From an uncultured Flavobacterium sp. (GTDB lineage: Bacteria > Bacteroidota > Bacteroidia > Flavobacteriales > Flavobacteriaceae), in contig NZ_CAMLMK010000078.1 in assembly GCF_946481155.1 (NCBI RefSeq), forward strand, positions 1 to 12,573: 12,573 bases of DNA. Reading direction: 5' to 3'. Positions 1 through 7,547 of the stretch are shown piece after piece. Numbering within the stretch: position 1 is the first letter of the stretch; each line of letters starts with the position of its first letter. A program made the position numbers and the translations under genes. The notes below the pieces were generated by a model. It worked only from the letters and a program-made list of their open reading frames with translations, was not told the origin of the DNA and ran no database searches.

Positions 1-12
1 CATTGTTTTTGC

Positions 13-44
13 ATTGGTAAGTGTACACTATCAGGATAGTTTTG
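13..44 (+). promoter_or_regulatory. Promoter of the 86-832 gene
   Basis: TAGTTTTG at 37-44 is a perfect match to the Bacteroidota -7 element TAnnTTTG. ATTG at 13-16 is a plausible -33 element with a 20-base spacer. Transcription should start near base 50, giving a leader of roughly 35 bases. The spacer contains the 8-base palindrome GTGTACAC (21-28), which could be an operator but may be chance. Confidence 0.6.
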
Positions 45-85
45 TCCTGTAAATCAATCACAACAACCAATAAAAAATAAAAACA

Positions 86-832
86 ATGAACAGAGAATTA
101 GTATTTTTAAGAACATTTGCTTTAGCTTCTGCAGTAGGAATGGTTTTCCTTACGTCTTCCGCATTCAAAAAAACCGGTAATCAACGATTTAGCGAAATTG
201 ATGTCGAAAGAATCAATATCGTCGAAAAAGACGGCACTGTAAAAATGATCATCACTAACGTAGACCGTTTCCCGAATGGCGATACCAAAATCAACAACAG
301 ACCTACCACCGAAACCCGAAAAAAACGTTCCGGAATGTTATTCTTTAACGAAGACGGCGTAGAATGCGGAGGCTTTATCTACGACGGAAAGAAAAACGGG
401 AACGGACACAGTTCGGGACTATCCTTAACCTATGACCAATATGACGGCGATCAGGTTATGCAGCTTCTGAACCAGGATTTTCAGGACGGAGACAAAAGAT
501 CGGTGGCAAGCAGTTTAATATTCAATGATCGCGCCGCCGGAGAATCCCAACTTAAGACAAAAGAAATCATGGCAGAATTGGAAACGCTTCGCAAAACAGA
601 TCCCAAAGCGATGCAAAAAAAATACGATGAGTATGTGGCACAGGGAGTACTTGGCACCGCAACAAGGGTAATGCTCGGAAAAACCAAAAGCCAAAACAAC
701 GGATTATTCCTGTTTGACGATAAAGGAAAGCCAAAAGCCATGTTTTATGTAGACAAAGACAACAAAGCGAAGTTAGACTTCTACGATGACAAAGGAGACG
801 TAATCGCATCATTCCCGGAAGATAAAAAATAA
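86..832 (+). CDS. Exported or membrane-anchored protein of unknown function
   Basis: The function is not recognised. The protein has 248 residues. It has a hydrophobic stretch at about residues 8-26, with only one or two basic residues before it, which should act as a signal peptide or membrane anchor. The rest is hydrophilic and probably faces the periplasm. The body is rich in short beta-strand and turn phrases of the type DxxGxxKxxF, for example RINIVEKDGTVKMIIT near residue 42 and FYVDKDNKAKLDFYDDKGD near the C-terminus. This suggests a repeated beta-meander. A charged helical stretch lies at about residues 158-185. There are no catalytic motifs. The ATG at 86 sits about 35 bases after a predicted transcription start, and a strong terminator follows the stop, so this is a single-gene unit. 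Proteins of this general look are common hypotheticals in Flavobacteriia. Confidence 0.85.
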   Translation: MNRELVFLRTFALASAVGMVFLTSSAFKKTGNQRFSEIDVERINIVEKDGTVKMIITNVDRFPNGDTKINNRPTTETRKKRSGMLFFNEDGVECGGFIYDGKKNGNGHSSGLSLTYDQYDGDQVMQLLNQDFQDGDKRSVASSLIFNDRAAGESQLKTKEIMAELETLRKTDPKAMQKKYDEYVAQGVLGTATRVMLGKTKSQNNGLFLFDDKGKPKAMFYVDKDNKAKLDFYDDKGDVIASFPEDKK

Positions 833-845
833 TTTCACCAAGAAG

Positions 846-876
846 TAGCCCTGTACAACTTATAGGGCTATTTTTG
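846..876 (+). terminator. Rho-independent terminator after the 86-832 gene
   Basis: TAGCCCTGTA (846-855) pairs with TATAGGGCTA (861-870) to give a 10-bp stem with one G-U pair and a five-base loop (CAACT). TTTTT follows directly. It lies 14 bases after the stop codon. The U-tract also reads TATTTTTG (869-876), a perfect TAnnTTTG, so it could double as a -7 element for the downstream kinase gene, although no -33 element is visible at the right distance. Confidence 0.85.
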
Positions 877-897
877 TAAGAAGAGAATTGCACACCG

Positions 898-1923
898 ATG
901 AAAAAAATCCTTGCCGACGTAAAACAAAACCGCTTTTTCTTATTGTTCATCTTGCTTTATAGTTATGCACAGTCGGTGCAGATACGTTTTTTGGCAGGAG
1001 ACGAAGTCAATGCCTATCTGTTTACACCCGAGGCGGCCGTCTTCAACTTTATAACGGTCTGCATTCTGTTTGCAATCATGCGGTTTTTAATGGTGCGCTG
1101 GCAAAAATCGGACAACTTCAATTATAAGGAAACGCTTAAAATCTTTAGTGTTTCATTGCTCTTGTTCATGGCATTTTTAAATATTTTTTCCTTAGTCATC
1201 GCGCTTATTTTTGACACGATGGAAAGAAACTTCAATGCCACAACCTTCGTCAGCAGGTTCATCGCCGATTTTCTTAATGCTTTTGTGTACGGCAGCTTCT
1301 TCCTCGCCTATTACTACTACCGTAAAAACCAGAAGAACCAGAAACAGCTTGCCCTCTACAATCACGCACTTTCCGAGAGCAAGATCAGCCAACTCAAAAC
1401 GCAGCTCAATCCGCATTTTTTGTTTAACAACCTCAACGTTTTAGACCAATTAATCGAGGAAGACAAACACAAGGCTTCCGACTTCCTAAACGAATTCGCC
1501 GACATCTATCGCTATGTTTTGCAGGTTTCCGATAAGAAGTTAATTCCGCTGGAAGAAGAACTTTCTTTCGGGAAAAGCTATTTCGATTTAATGCAGTCCA
1601 AATACGGAAATGCCTATCAATTGGAAATCATACAAAAAGACAATACAAAAGGCTATATCGTCCCGCTGACACTGCAATTACTTCTGGAAAATGCCATTCA
1701 GCACAATTTGGGAACAGAGGAAAATCCGGTAAACATTAAAGTCGAAATAAGCGAAAAACTTATTATCTCCAACAATTTCATAGCAAAAAGAAACACGAAA
1801 ATCCCATCCGGAAAAGCACTCAAAAATTTAAAGGAACAATACAATCTGCTATCGGACGAAAAGATTGAAATCAACCATTCGCAAGACGAGTTTTCCGTAA
1901 CTTTACCAATACTCACCCCATAA
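898..1923 (+). CDS. LytS-type sensor histidine kinase (His_kinase family)
   Basis: This is a 341-residue inner-membrane sensor kinase that should autophosphorylate on His and pass the phosphate to the response regulator encoded three bases downstream. Four hydrophobic segments lie at about residues 11-28, 47-66, 81-104 and 122-141. A linker helix follows, then the His-box QLNPHFLFNNLN with the phospho-acceptor His173. The N-box is LLENAIQHN at 262-270. The usual glycine-rich ATP-lid is weak: only SGKALKNLKEQY (304-315) remains, as is frequent in this family. There is no separate extracellular sensor domain, so any signal is probably sensed in or at the membrane. The ATG at 898 is the first start after the terminator of the preceding gene. 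The stimulus is unknown. Confidence 0.93.
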   Translation: MKKILADVKQNRFFLLFILLYSYAQSVQIRFLAGDEVNAYLFTPEAAVFNFITVCILFAIMRFLMVRWQKSDNFNYKETLKIFSVSLLLFMAFLNIFSLVIALIFDTMERNFNATTFVSRFIADFLNAFVYGSFFLAYYYYRKNQKNQKQLALYNHALSESKISQLKTQLNPHFLFNNLNVLDQLIEEDKHKASDFLNEFADIYRYVLQVSDKKLIPLEEELSFGKSYFDLMQSKYGNAYQLEIIQKDNTKGYIVPLTLQLLLENAIQHNLGTEENPVNIKVEISEKLIISNNFIAKRNTKIPSGKALKNLKEQYNLLSDEKIEINHSQDEFSVTLPILTP

Positions 1924-1926
1924 AAA

Positions 1927-2697
1927 ATGATAAACGTACTAATTATCGAAGACGAAATCCCAGCCAGAAAAAAGCTCCGGAGATTTTTGGATGAAATTAA
2001 CGAACCCGTTTCTGTCGTGGCCGAAATAGGAACCATAACCGAAGCTGTCGATTTTTTGAAAGCAGAGAAATCCATTGATTTAATCTTATCCGATATTGAA
2101 CTTCAGGACGGCAACGCATTTGAAATCTACAGTGAAGTGACTGTCTCCTGCCCGATTATTTTCACCACGGCCTACAACCAGTTCCTGATGGATGCGTTTG
2201 AAGGCAACGGCATTGAATACCTGCTAAAACCTTTTTCGTTCGAACGGTTTCAAAAAGCATGGAATAAATTTTCCCTTTTACGGAAAACTGGAGTTCCGGA
2301 TAACGATTTGCTGTTTAAACTGACTCAGGTTCTAGAAAAAACAGCCCAGGAAAGAATCTTTAAAAAGCGTTTTTCGGTGCATTCAAATCAAAGAACATAT
2401 TTTATAGAAACCGATGATATAATGTTTTTTGCTGCTGAGGAAGGCGTTGTTTTTGCCACAGACAAAACAGGAAAGAAACACTTACTTACCCAGGCAACCC
2501 TCAAAGAAATCGAAATTACCCTTGATGAAACTGCATTTTTCAGAATCAACCGCAGCGAATTGGTGCAGAAGAAATACATCGAAAGAATCGAGCGCTATTC
2601 CAGGAACGCCTTAACGGTAAAATTGCATGGGTACCAAAACCATTTAGTTACGAGCCAAAGCAATACCAGTGCTTTTAGGGAGTGGATTGAACAGTAA
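1927..2697 (+). CDS. LytTR-family response regulator
   Basis: This 256-residue protein is the transcription factor partner of the kinase immediately upstream. Only three bases separate the two genes, so they are co-transcribed and probably translationally coupled. The receiver domain covers residues 1-120: acidic residues at 8-10 (EDE), phospho-acceptor Asp56 in LILSDIELQDG, a Thr pair at 80-81, and the conserved Lys101 in LLKPFSF. A linker follows, and then a LytTR DNA-binding domain at about 148-254, with the typical phrase FFRINRSELVQKKYIERIE (204-222). Family members bind direct repeats upstream of target promoters as dimers. No clear target repeat was found nearby. The stop codon lies in the sequence TAATAGCGGTT, a possible variant of a 3' motif seen after other genes here. 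Confidence 0.93.
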   Translation: MINVLIIEDEIPARKKLRRFLDEINEPVSVVAEIGTITEAVDFLKAEKSIDLILSDIELQDGNAFEIYSEVTVSCPIIFTTAYNQFLMDAFEGNGIEYLLKPFSFERFQKAWNKFSLLRKTGVPDNDLLFKLTQVLEKTAQERIFKKRFSVHSNQRTYFIETDDIMFFAAEEGVVFATDKTGKKHLLTQATLKEIEITLDETAFFRINRSELVQKKYIERIERYSRNALTVKLHGYQNHLVTSQSNTSAFREWIEQ

Positions 2698-2712
2698 TAG
2701 CGGTTAGTCAGG

Positions 2713-2793
2713 TTTTCTTTTTATATTAGCTAAAACTTACAGCCCCGATATTTTCGGGTTACCATAAACCTTATAAAAACCGGACGACATAAA
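2713..2793 (+). promoter_or_regulatory. Promoter and structured leader block (copy 1) of the 2794-3195 gene
   Basis: TTTTCTTTTTATATTAGC contains a TAnnTTTG-like -7 element, TATATTAG (2722-2729). No TTTG is visible about 20 bases upstream. The predicted leader holds the hairpin CCCGA (2744-2748) / TCGGG (2754-2758). Aligned without gaps, the first 67 bases match the block at 7548 at about 49 positions by eye, although the two downstream genes are unrelated. A reading frame equivalent to the leader peptide of the other copies is still visible: GYHKPYKNRTT with stop TAA at 2790-2792, one base before the ATG of the gene. It has no ATG of its own, so here the leader peptide looks degenerate. Confidence 0.7.
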
Positions 2794-3195
2794 ATGGAAC
2801 AAATTACAGATACCTTTATACAACGATTCCCAATCATGATTTTTGCCTCGGTAATTGTGTTCCTGCTCGTAATCTTACTAGTCATTAAAAAACAGGAATT
2901 CATGCAAAAGAAGTATGCGATTTCTATTCTTGCGCTCATTGTAGTGGTCTTCGGAATGCTTTTTGGAAAATATGGCGCCACTATGGGTTTACAATGGTGG
3001 ATATACTATCCAATACCGATGCTGCTGACCGTTTTTCTACCTCCGGCTGTTCTGAAAATGAACAGTAAAAAATCGGTCTTATATGTATGTTTAAGTTTTC
3101 TTTCTGCACCGTTGATACATATCTTTTTCTCTTTCTTTTTCAATTGGACCGAGTATATGCCTTTTTGGAAGATTGGCTATATTGGAGCACCCTGA
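2794..3195 (+). CDS. Small four-helix membrane protein of unknown function
   Basis: The family is not recognised. The 133-residue protein has hydrophobic segments at about residues 13-31, 42-59, 66-88 and 96-118, with short loops and a basic patch (KKQEFMQKK, 32-40) that is probably cytoplasmic. It ends with an aromatic-rich tail (NWTEYMPFWKIGYIGAP). There are no catalytic motifs. It has its own promoter and leader, so it is probably transcribed independently of the two-component operon that ends 96 bases upstream. Proximity alone makes it a conceivable target of that LytTR regulator. The stop is 41 bases from the stop of the convergent serine hydrolase gene. Confidence 0.8.
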   Translation: MEQITDTFIQRFPIMIFASVIVFLLVILLVIKKQEFMQKKYAISILALIVVVFGMLFGKYGATMGLQWWIYYPIPMLLTVFLPPAVLKMNSKKSVLYVCLSFLSAPLIHIFFSFFFNWTEYMPFWKIGYIGAP

Positions 3196-3236
3196 ATCTT
3201 CTCTCAGATTTGAGGCAATCTTCTTCCAAAATATCC

Positions 3237-4574
3237 CTACTTGTATATTTTTGTTCCTCTTTTTGTATTTAGCCCCCTATGAACACTTATACTATTGAAA
3301 TCATTACTGTTCTCGGATTTAAACTTCATTTTCAGATCTTCTTCCTTTGAAAAAAAATATTCTGAATTTTGCGCAAACAGTTCAAATTTAGGTTCATTAT
3401 TTATTTGGGCGAACAAATGGTTCTCCTCTATAGAAATTCGTACATGATAATCCGAATTGACTTCATACTCACCTGCATACTTCTTTAAATCATCATGGGA
3501 AAGCACTATTCCATCAAGCATCTTGTATGGTTTATTATATAAAATGGCCAGAATGGAATTCCCGATAGCTTCAATTTCGTGATTGTAAGTATTATTCAAT
3601 AAGACTATACAAATATCATCTTCAGGAACTCTTGTAAACTGACTGGTAAAACCGTCAACATTACCCCCATGGGAAACGATCCTTTTATTATATAGCGAAT
3701 CAATCCACCATCCATAACCATAATTATTCAGTACAGGAACATATGCCTTTTCCAAACTTGCCTTTTTTATGACTTTATTTTTCAACAACCCCTGATGCCA
3801 TAAATAGATATCTTTTGCATTGCTGTAAAGAGCTCCTGCTGCATAGGTTGAAGTTGAATCCCAGGGAATCGCTTCAGTACTTTTATATTTAGAATATAAA
3901 GTATAAGGTTTTGCTTTCTCACTCTTCTGCAAACCAATAAAATCAAATCCGCTATTCACCATCTTCAGCGGTTTGAGGATCATTTCACTGACCACCTGCT
4001 CGTAGGGTTTATGAGTGATTTTTTCAACAATTAAGCCCAAAAGTTCATACCCCGAATTACAATAGGAAAATTTAGTACCCGGATTAAAATCCATGGGTTT
4101 GTCTTTAAAGAGCGCCATCCGATCTTCTTTAGTTAGCAACTTTTCTTGCTTTAACTGATGGTACAATGGGTTTCTGAAATACTCATAAATCCCAGAGGTA
4201 TGGCTCATCAGATGCGCTATCGTTATTTCATTTCCTCTTGGATAATCGGGGAAATATTTGGTTAGTTTATCCTGAAGGGTTAGTTTATTTTCTTCGGCCA
4301 ATTTTAAAATAACGGTAGTCGTAAATTGTTTCGTTATGGAACCAACCTGAAAAACAGTGTTAATTGTATTTGGAATCTTATTTTTAATATCCTGATAACC
4401 ATACCCTTTCTCTAAAATCACCTTTCCTTTTTTATAAACTAAAGCGGTACCGTTAAACCTATTGATTTTAGCATAGGAAAGTAAAAGGCTGTCTATTTTT
4501 TGAGGGAACTCCTGCGCTTGTATTTTAAAAACAACTGCAATTAGCAGATACAGTACGAAAACTGTTTTCTTCAT
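3237..4574 (-). CDS. Exported serine hydrolase, beta-lactamase class C / PBP-like fold
   Basis: This 445-residue protein starts with a Sec signal peptide (residues 1-20, cleavage likely after IQA). The catalytic domain covers about residues 25-345 and has all three motifs of the beta-lactamase-related (AmpC-like) family: SITK at 79-82 (nucleophile Ser79, Lys82), YCN at 171-173, and SHGG at 301-304 in place of the KTG triad. A separate small beta domain at about 360-436 (starting LKKYAGEYEV) resembles the DUF3471-type tail common on such Bacteroidota enzymes. Family members act as D-amino-acid peptidases, esterases or beta-lactamases. The substrate cannot be told from the sequence, and resistance should not be assumed. 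The gene is monocistronic and convergent with the membrane protein gene. Confidence 0.92.
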   Translation of the reverse strand: MKKTVFVLYLLIAVVFKIQAQEFPQKIDSLLLSYAKINRFNGTALVYKKGKVILEKGYGYQDIKNKIPNTINTVFQVGSITKQFTTTVILKLAEENKLTLQDKLTKYFPDYPRGNEITIAHLMSHTSGIYEYFRNPLYHQLKQEKLLTKEDRMALFKDKPMDFNPGTKFSYCNSGYELLGLIVEKITHKPYEQVVSEMILKPLKMVNSGFDFIGLQKSEKAKPYTLYSKYKSTEAIPWDSTSTYAAGALYSNAKDIYLWHQGLLKNKVIKKASLEKAYVPVLNNYGYGWWIDSLYNKRIVSHGGNVDGFTSQFTRVPEDDICIVLLNNTYNHEIEAIGNSILAILYNKPYKMLDGIVLSHDDLKKYAGEYEVNSDYHVRISIEENHLFAQINNEPKFELFAQNSEYFFSKEEDLKMKFKSENSNDFNSISVHRGLNTKRGTKIYK

Positions 4575-4597
4575 GGTTAAAATTCTTTTATTTCATT

Positions 4598-4632
4598 GTA
4601 AAAGTAGGCAACCTTCTTTTAATATCATCAAT
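4598..4632 (-). promoter_or_regulatory. Possible promoter of the serine hydrolase gene
   Basis: On the minus strand TACTTTTA (within 4598-4606) is close to TAnnTTTG. A TTG (plus-strand CAA at 4629-4631) lies 22 bases upstream. The predicted transcript would have a leader of about 20 bases before the ATG at 4574. The match is moderate. Confidence 0.4.
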
Positions 4633-4694
4633 TTATTTAAGAAAAAACCCACATGATATGATAACACAAGGAACATCTAATTCCGCAAATCAGC

Positions 4695-4711
4695 TTTTCT
4701 CTTTATATTCG
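4695..4711 (+). promoter_or_regulatory. Promoter of the frameshifted gene at 4770 (partial leader block, copy 2)
   Basis: TTTTCTCTTTATATTCGC carries the same polypyrimidine run and TATATTCG element (4704-4711) as the other blocks, at the same nine-base spacing. The hairpin seen in other copies is not evident here, but the bases just before the gene (CCTCAAAAAAGCAAT) resemble the 3' box of the block. A frame without ATG ends in TGA overlapping the TTG start as TTGA (4770-4773). Confidence 0.55.
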
Positions 4712-4769
4712 CTAAAAAGAAACTGCCAGTACAATCACACGTCACCAGTAACCTCAAAAAAGCAATACA

Positions 4770-5206
4770 TTGATACTAATTAAAATCATAGGTGTACTTC
4801 TTTTACTCATAGCTTTATTGTTTATCTACGGGTTTATTTCCGATAAAATAAGCGAAAAAAAGCACAGGGAGTTCAAGAAAAAACTGGAAGGTAAAGCGTT
4901 GTTTATTACTACCAATAAAAAGGACTTTGAAAGTCTGAATTATCGTATCCTACAAAAACTTGACAAAGAAATAATCCATGTCAAATTAGTAAACGGCAGG
5001 GTAAAATCTATTTATGATGCTGATAAAATCCATCGCTTAATCAGTTTGAAAAACCAAAAAAGTTTCCAATTACAGTTAAAGTACGGAATAACACAATAAT
5101 TTACAAAAGCTTTTATGATGATTTCAAAGAAACCAGTAAGCACAATATCGATGAAGAAATCCTTCAGGACAAAGTAAGTAGCTGGTTTAAAGAAGTTACG
5201 ATTTAA
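4770..5206 (+). pseudogene. Small membrane-anchored protein, interrupted by a -1 frameshift
   Basis: The first reading frame starts at TTG (4770). An in-frame stop upstream at 4749 and the lack of any ATG favour this start. It gives 109 residues with an N-terminal membrane helix (about 2-22), a very basic juxtamembrane segment (SDKISEKKHREFKKK) and a soluble part. After residue Lys97 the sequence becomes less protein-like and stops at 5097-5099. The -1 frame continues with convincing coding sequence from KFPITVKVRNN, through YKSFYDDFKETSKHN, to SSWFKEVTI and the stop at 5204-5206. The switch point coincides with a run of six A at 5056-5061. One extra A would restore a 145-residue protein. It is either a real single-base loss or a sequencing error. 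The function is not recognised. Confidence 0.65.
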
Positions 5207-5286
5207 AGAAATATTTTACTAAATTCAACTAAACCAAATTAAATAAATTTAACACGGGCATCGACCCACAAAAAACTATCACGAAC

Positions 5287-5679
5287 ATGAAATTATTTAA
5301 AACGCTGGCGGTACTTTTATTCATTATTTCTTCAACAGTATCCTTTTCGCAATCTGCTGAAAAAACAAATTGCTCGATATTGAAAAATTGCAAACTGAAA
5401 TATTTTGAAATTGATGATAATTCGACTTACATAATTCTTAAAGGGAATACCCATTTTGAGTATCCCGGTGGTGGTAAAGATTATATCAAATCAAACCTTG
5501 AATGGGTAACGGATTGTGAATACAACGCAACAATAATCGAACTTACTATAGAAGGCGCGCCTTTCAAAATTGGTGATAAACTAAATGTAAAGTTTGATAA
5601 AATTGATAATGGGATTGTTTATTATACAGCCAATTTTAAAGGCGATACATTTACCGGTAAATTCAAAATCGTTAACTGA
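5287..5679 (+). CDS. Secreted or periplasmic protein of unknown function
   Basis: The 130-residue protein has a clear Sec signal peptide: KLFK, then a hydrophobic stretch, with cleavage probably near residue 21 before QSAEK. The mature part is about 109 residues and reads as an all-beta domain. Alternating strands include LKYFEIDDNSTYIILKG, YNATIIELTI and LNVKFDKIDNGIVYYTANF, and it ends GKFKIVN. Three cysteines (29, 35, 77) could form one disulfide. I recognise the general pattern as a common Flavobacterium hypothetical but know no name or activity. No consensus promoter was found close upstream; TAAATTTA at 5244-5251 is a weak candidate. Confidence 0.8.
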   Translation: MKLFKTLAVLLFIISSTVSFSQSAEKTNCSILKNCKLKYFEIDDNSTYIILKGNTHFEYPGGGKDYIKSNLEWVTDCEYNATIIELTIEGAPFKIGDKLNVKFDKIDNGIVYYTANFKGDTFTGKFKIVN

Positions 5680-5934
5680 TAGCTTTATTGGATTTTCTTT
5701 AGAGCTTTGTGACTGGTCTTTAAAAAATCCGCGGAATGCAAAGGCAACTATTCTAAAAGCTTATTGTATGGTTTTAGCTATACCATCCTTTATAATTTCT
5801 GGATTTACGGAATCATTTTAATGGTTCAGTATTTTGGAAATTAAACGAAGTTTGGTGATTGAACTGGAGCAATACTAAACCGAAAATGGAATGAATTCCA
5901 ATTAAATTAAACAGTAGCCTTAATTACAAGTCTT

Positions 5935-6744
5935 TCAACATTGAACCGTAACCCTCAAAAAAGTAGCCGGTATCGACGTACCCCCGGAATCACTCTGATT
6001 TTGACTGTTAAACAAAGCTTCCAGTTCCTGCTGTAAATCAGAGGCTTTGCCATTTTTTTCTGCGGCTTCAAAAGCGTTCATTGTTGGGCCGTAATAATCC
6101 TTGAACAAAGCAACAAACGCTGTTGGGGAATAAGGAGTAGTAAAAGTAAATGTATCTCTAACAAAGGAAATGTTTTCCTTAGCGATTCCAGCACTGCCAA
6201 AACGCTCAATAACATTTTCCTCTATACCCCACAACATCGGACTGACAAATCCCTCCGGCGGAGGCGGTGTATAAGCAGAACTGATTTTCAGGATTTGTGC
6301 TACCAGGGTAGGATCTCCGGGTATCCAATTACCCATTATTATCTTTCCTCCCCGACGCGTAACGCGAACCATTTCTTTGGCCACATCAAAAGGTTTAGGG
6401 GCGAACATAGCTCCAAAAATACTTACCAGCAAATCAAACGTATGATCCGGCAGCTCATGTAAATCAGTGGCATCGCCTTCCTGAAAAGTACAATTAGCAA
6501 GGTTTTCTTTTATGGCCCTGAGGTTGCCCGCCTCCACTAGATTTTCTGCAATATCGACACCCAACACGTCAGCGCCAAGCTTTGCGGCAGGGATTGCTGT
6601 TGTTCCGTCGCCACAGCCTAAATCAAGGATCTTCATTCCGCTGCTGATTCCTAATTTCGCAACTACCGCCGAACCGCTTTCGCGCATCGTATCGGCAATT
6701 TTAGTAAAGTCCCCTTTTTCCCATAATGCTTTGTTCGGATTCAT
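5935..6744 (-). CDS. Class I SAM-dependent methyltransferase
   Basis: With the start at the ATG read from 6744, the protein is 269 residues and begins MNPNKALWEKGDFTKIADTM, the usual beginning for this small-molecule methyltransferase group. The Rossmann fold shows motif I ILDLGCGDG (39-47), the acidic residue that binds the ribose in VDIAENLV (Asp64), and GDAT (90-93), where the adenine-binding acidic residue lies. The region FDLLVSIFGAMF (103-114) matches motif post-II. The C-terminal half carries the substrate-binding part. The fold resembles the UbiE/Methyltransf_11 and _25 groups; the substrate is unknown. The frame is open a further 50 codons upstream, to 6894, but that stretch is not protein-like and contains the likely promoter. 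The gene stands alone and is divergent from the gene at 6943. Confidence 0.9.
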   Translation of the reverse strand: MNPNKALWEKGDFTKIADTMRESGSAVVAKLGISSGMKILDLGCGDGTTAIPAAKLGADVLGVDIAENLVEAGNLRAIKENLANCTFQEGDATDLHELPDHTFDLLVSIFGAMFAPKPFDVAKEMVRVTRRGGKIIMGNWIPGDPTLVAQILKISSAYTPPPPEGFVSPMLWGIEENVIERFGSAGIAKENISFVRDTFTFTTPYSPTAFVALFKDYYGPTMNAFEAAEKNGKASDLQQELEALFNSQNQSDSGGTSIPATFLRVTVQC

Positions 6745-6763
6745 ATGTTTATTATTTAACACC

Positions 6764-6772
6764 CTAAATTTA
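6764..6772 (-). promoter_or_regulatory. Possible promoter of the methyltransferase gene
   Basis: The minus strand reads TAAATTTAG here, a TAnnTTTG variant 20 bases before the ATG at 6744. No good -33 element is seen. If real, transcription starts after the alternative upstream start codons, supporting 6744 as the true start. Confidence 0.35.
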
Positions 6773-6900
6773 AGCATTATACACCAATTTTTAATCCAAT
6801 TACAGGAAAAATACAATTTACCGGCGAGCAAACCGCTTCCCAAAATCCGTGTCCGAGAAACAAAGAAACTCCTGTTAACAACTAATTTCGGCAAACCAAA

Positions 6901-6918
6901 TTTTCTTTTTTATATTAG
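6901..6918 (+). promoter_or_regulatory. Promoter of the 6943-7464 gene
   Basis: TTTTCTTTTTTATATTAG has the same polypyrimidine run and TATATTAG -7 element (6911-6918) found before several other genes here, with one extra T. The gene starts only 25 bases after it, so the leader is very short and lacks the hairpin and box of the longer blocks. Confidence 0.55.
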
Positions 6919-6942
6919 CCTGAAACATTAAGACTTAGCATT

Positions 6943-7464
6943 TTGAAAAAGACATTTTCACCGAAAGCACCTTTCCCAATGCTTATTGCAGGAATCAGCA
7001 TTGTTTTTTTAGCACTGTTCGCTATAGTGGTGTACATCAATTTCAGGAAATTAAGAGCCGATTTCAGCCTGAGCAGTCTCTTTGGGCTACTGTTGTTCAT
7101 ACTGATCTTAGGCTATGCTATAGCGCAATTGGCGTTCTTCCTCTTTTTTTATTTTAAGTCGGTAGTTATTGATACCAATTCGATTGCCATCTTTGAATTG
7201 CGTAATCTAAAAACAACAAGAGCCGCTTTTGAAGACATCTCCGGCTACTCAAAATCTGAAGTGTATTTTGGGAAATATGGTTGGAAAACACAATCTGTAG
7301 TGATCTATTACCAATCCGGAAAAGTCGCTGAACTGCTAAACGACTTCGTTTCCGATCTGGACCTATTAGAAAAAGAGCTGCAAAATAAAGGCGTCAACTA
7401 TTTAGGCTTTGAACCCTATACCACTGGATTATTTGTTCGGGATTATCAGTTTGGCAAACAATAA
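6943..7464 (+). CDS. Membrane protein with two N-terminal helices and a PH-like C-terminal domain
   Basis: The start is a TTG at 6943, chosen because it gives the basic N-terminus MKKTFSPK and lies just after the promoter; the first ATG would remove 12 residues. The protein has 173 residues. Two long hydrophobic helices (about 12-33 and 46-72) form a hairpin in the inner membrane. The rest (73-155) alternates short strands (VVIDTNSIAIFEL, SVVIYYQSGKVAELL) and ends with a helix (FVSDLDLLEKELQNKG), the layout of a bacterial PH-like domain. The tail FEPYTTGLFVRDYQF is aromatic-rich. No enzymatic motif is present. The PH-like assignment rests on pattern only. Confidence 0.75.
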   Translation: MKKTFSPKAPFPMLIAGISIVFLALFAIVVYINFRKLRADFSLSSLFGLLLFILILGYAIAQLAFFLFFYFKSVVIDTNSIAIFELRNLKTTRAAFEDISGYSKSEVYFGKYGWKTQSVVIYYQSGKVAELLNDFVSDLDLLEKELQNKGVNYLGFEPYTTGLFVRDYQFGKQ

Positions 7465-7547
7465 ACTATTGCTAGTTAGTATTTGAAAATGGAACGTAGT
7501 TTAATGAGAGCAGCTGGCAGAGCAATCTGATCAACGGCAACAAGGAC

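Noticed and set aside
567..950. A minus-strand frame of 127 codons across the end of the first gene, and similar frames at 481-741, 1192-1416 and 1698-2075.
   Set aside because: They lie antisense to well-supported genes, have improbable composition and no promoter, and one crosses the terminator.
3191..3227. Hairpins at the convergent gene ends (CCTGAATCT/AGATTTGAGG and GAAGATTG/CAATCTTC) as a bidirectional terminator.
   Set aside because: Stems are imperfect with a bulge and wobbles, and neither strand has a T-run at the right place.
5056..5062. Programmed -1 frameshifting at AAAAAAG, the classic A-AAA-AAG slippery type.
   Set aside because: The zero frame reads CAA-AAA-AGT across the run, not A-AAA-AAG, so the tandem slip geometry is wrong, and no stimulating structure is evident. 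A one-base deletion fits better.
5888..5901. TGGAAT-GA-ATTCCA as a terminator of the methyltransferase gene.
   Set aside because: The loop is only two bases, leaving a weak stem, and the T-run after it on the minus strand is only four bases.
6745..6894. A longer methyltransferase starting up to 50 codons upstream.
   Set aside because: The added residues do not look like the family, and the likely -7 element at 6764-6772 lies inside the extension.
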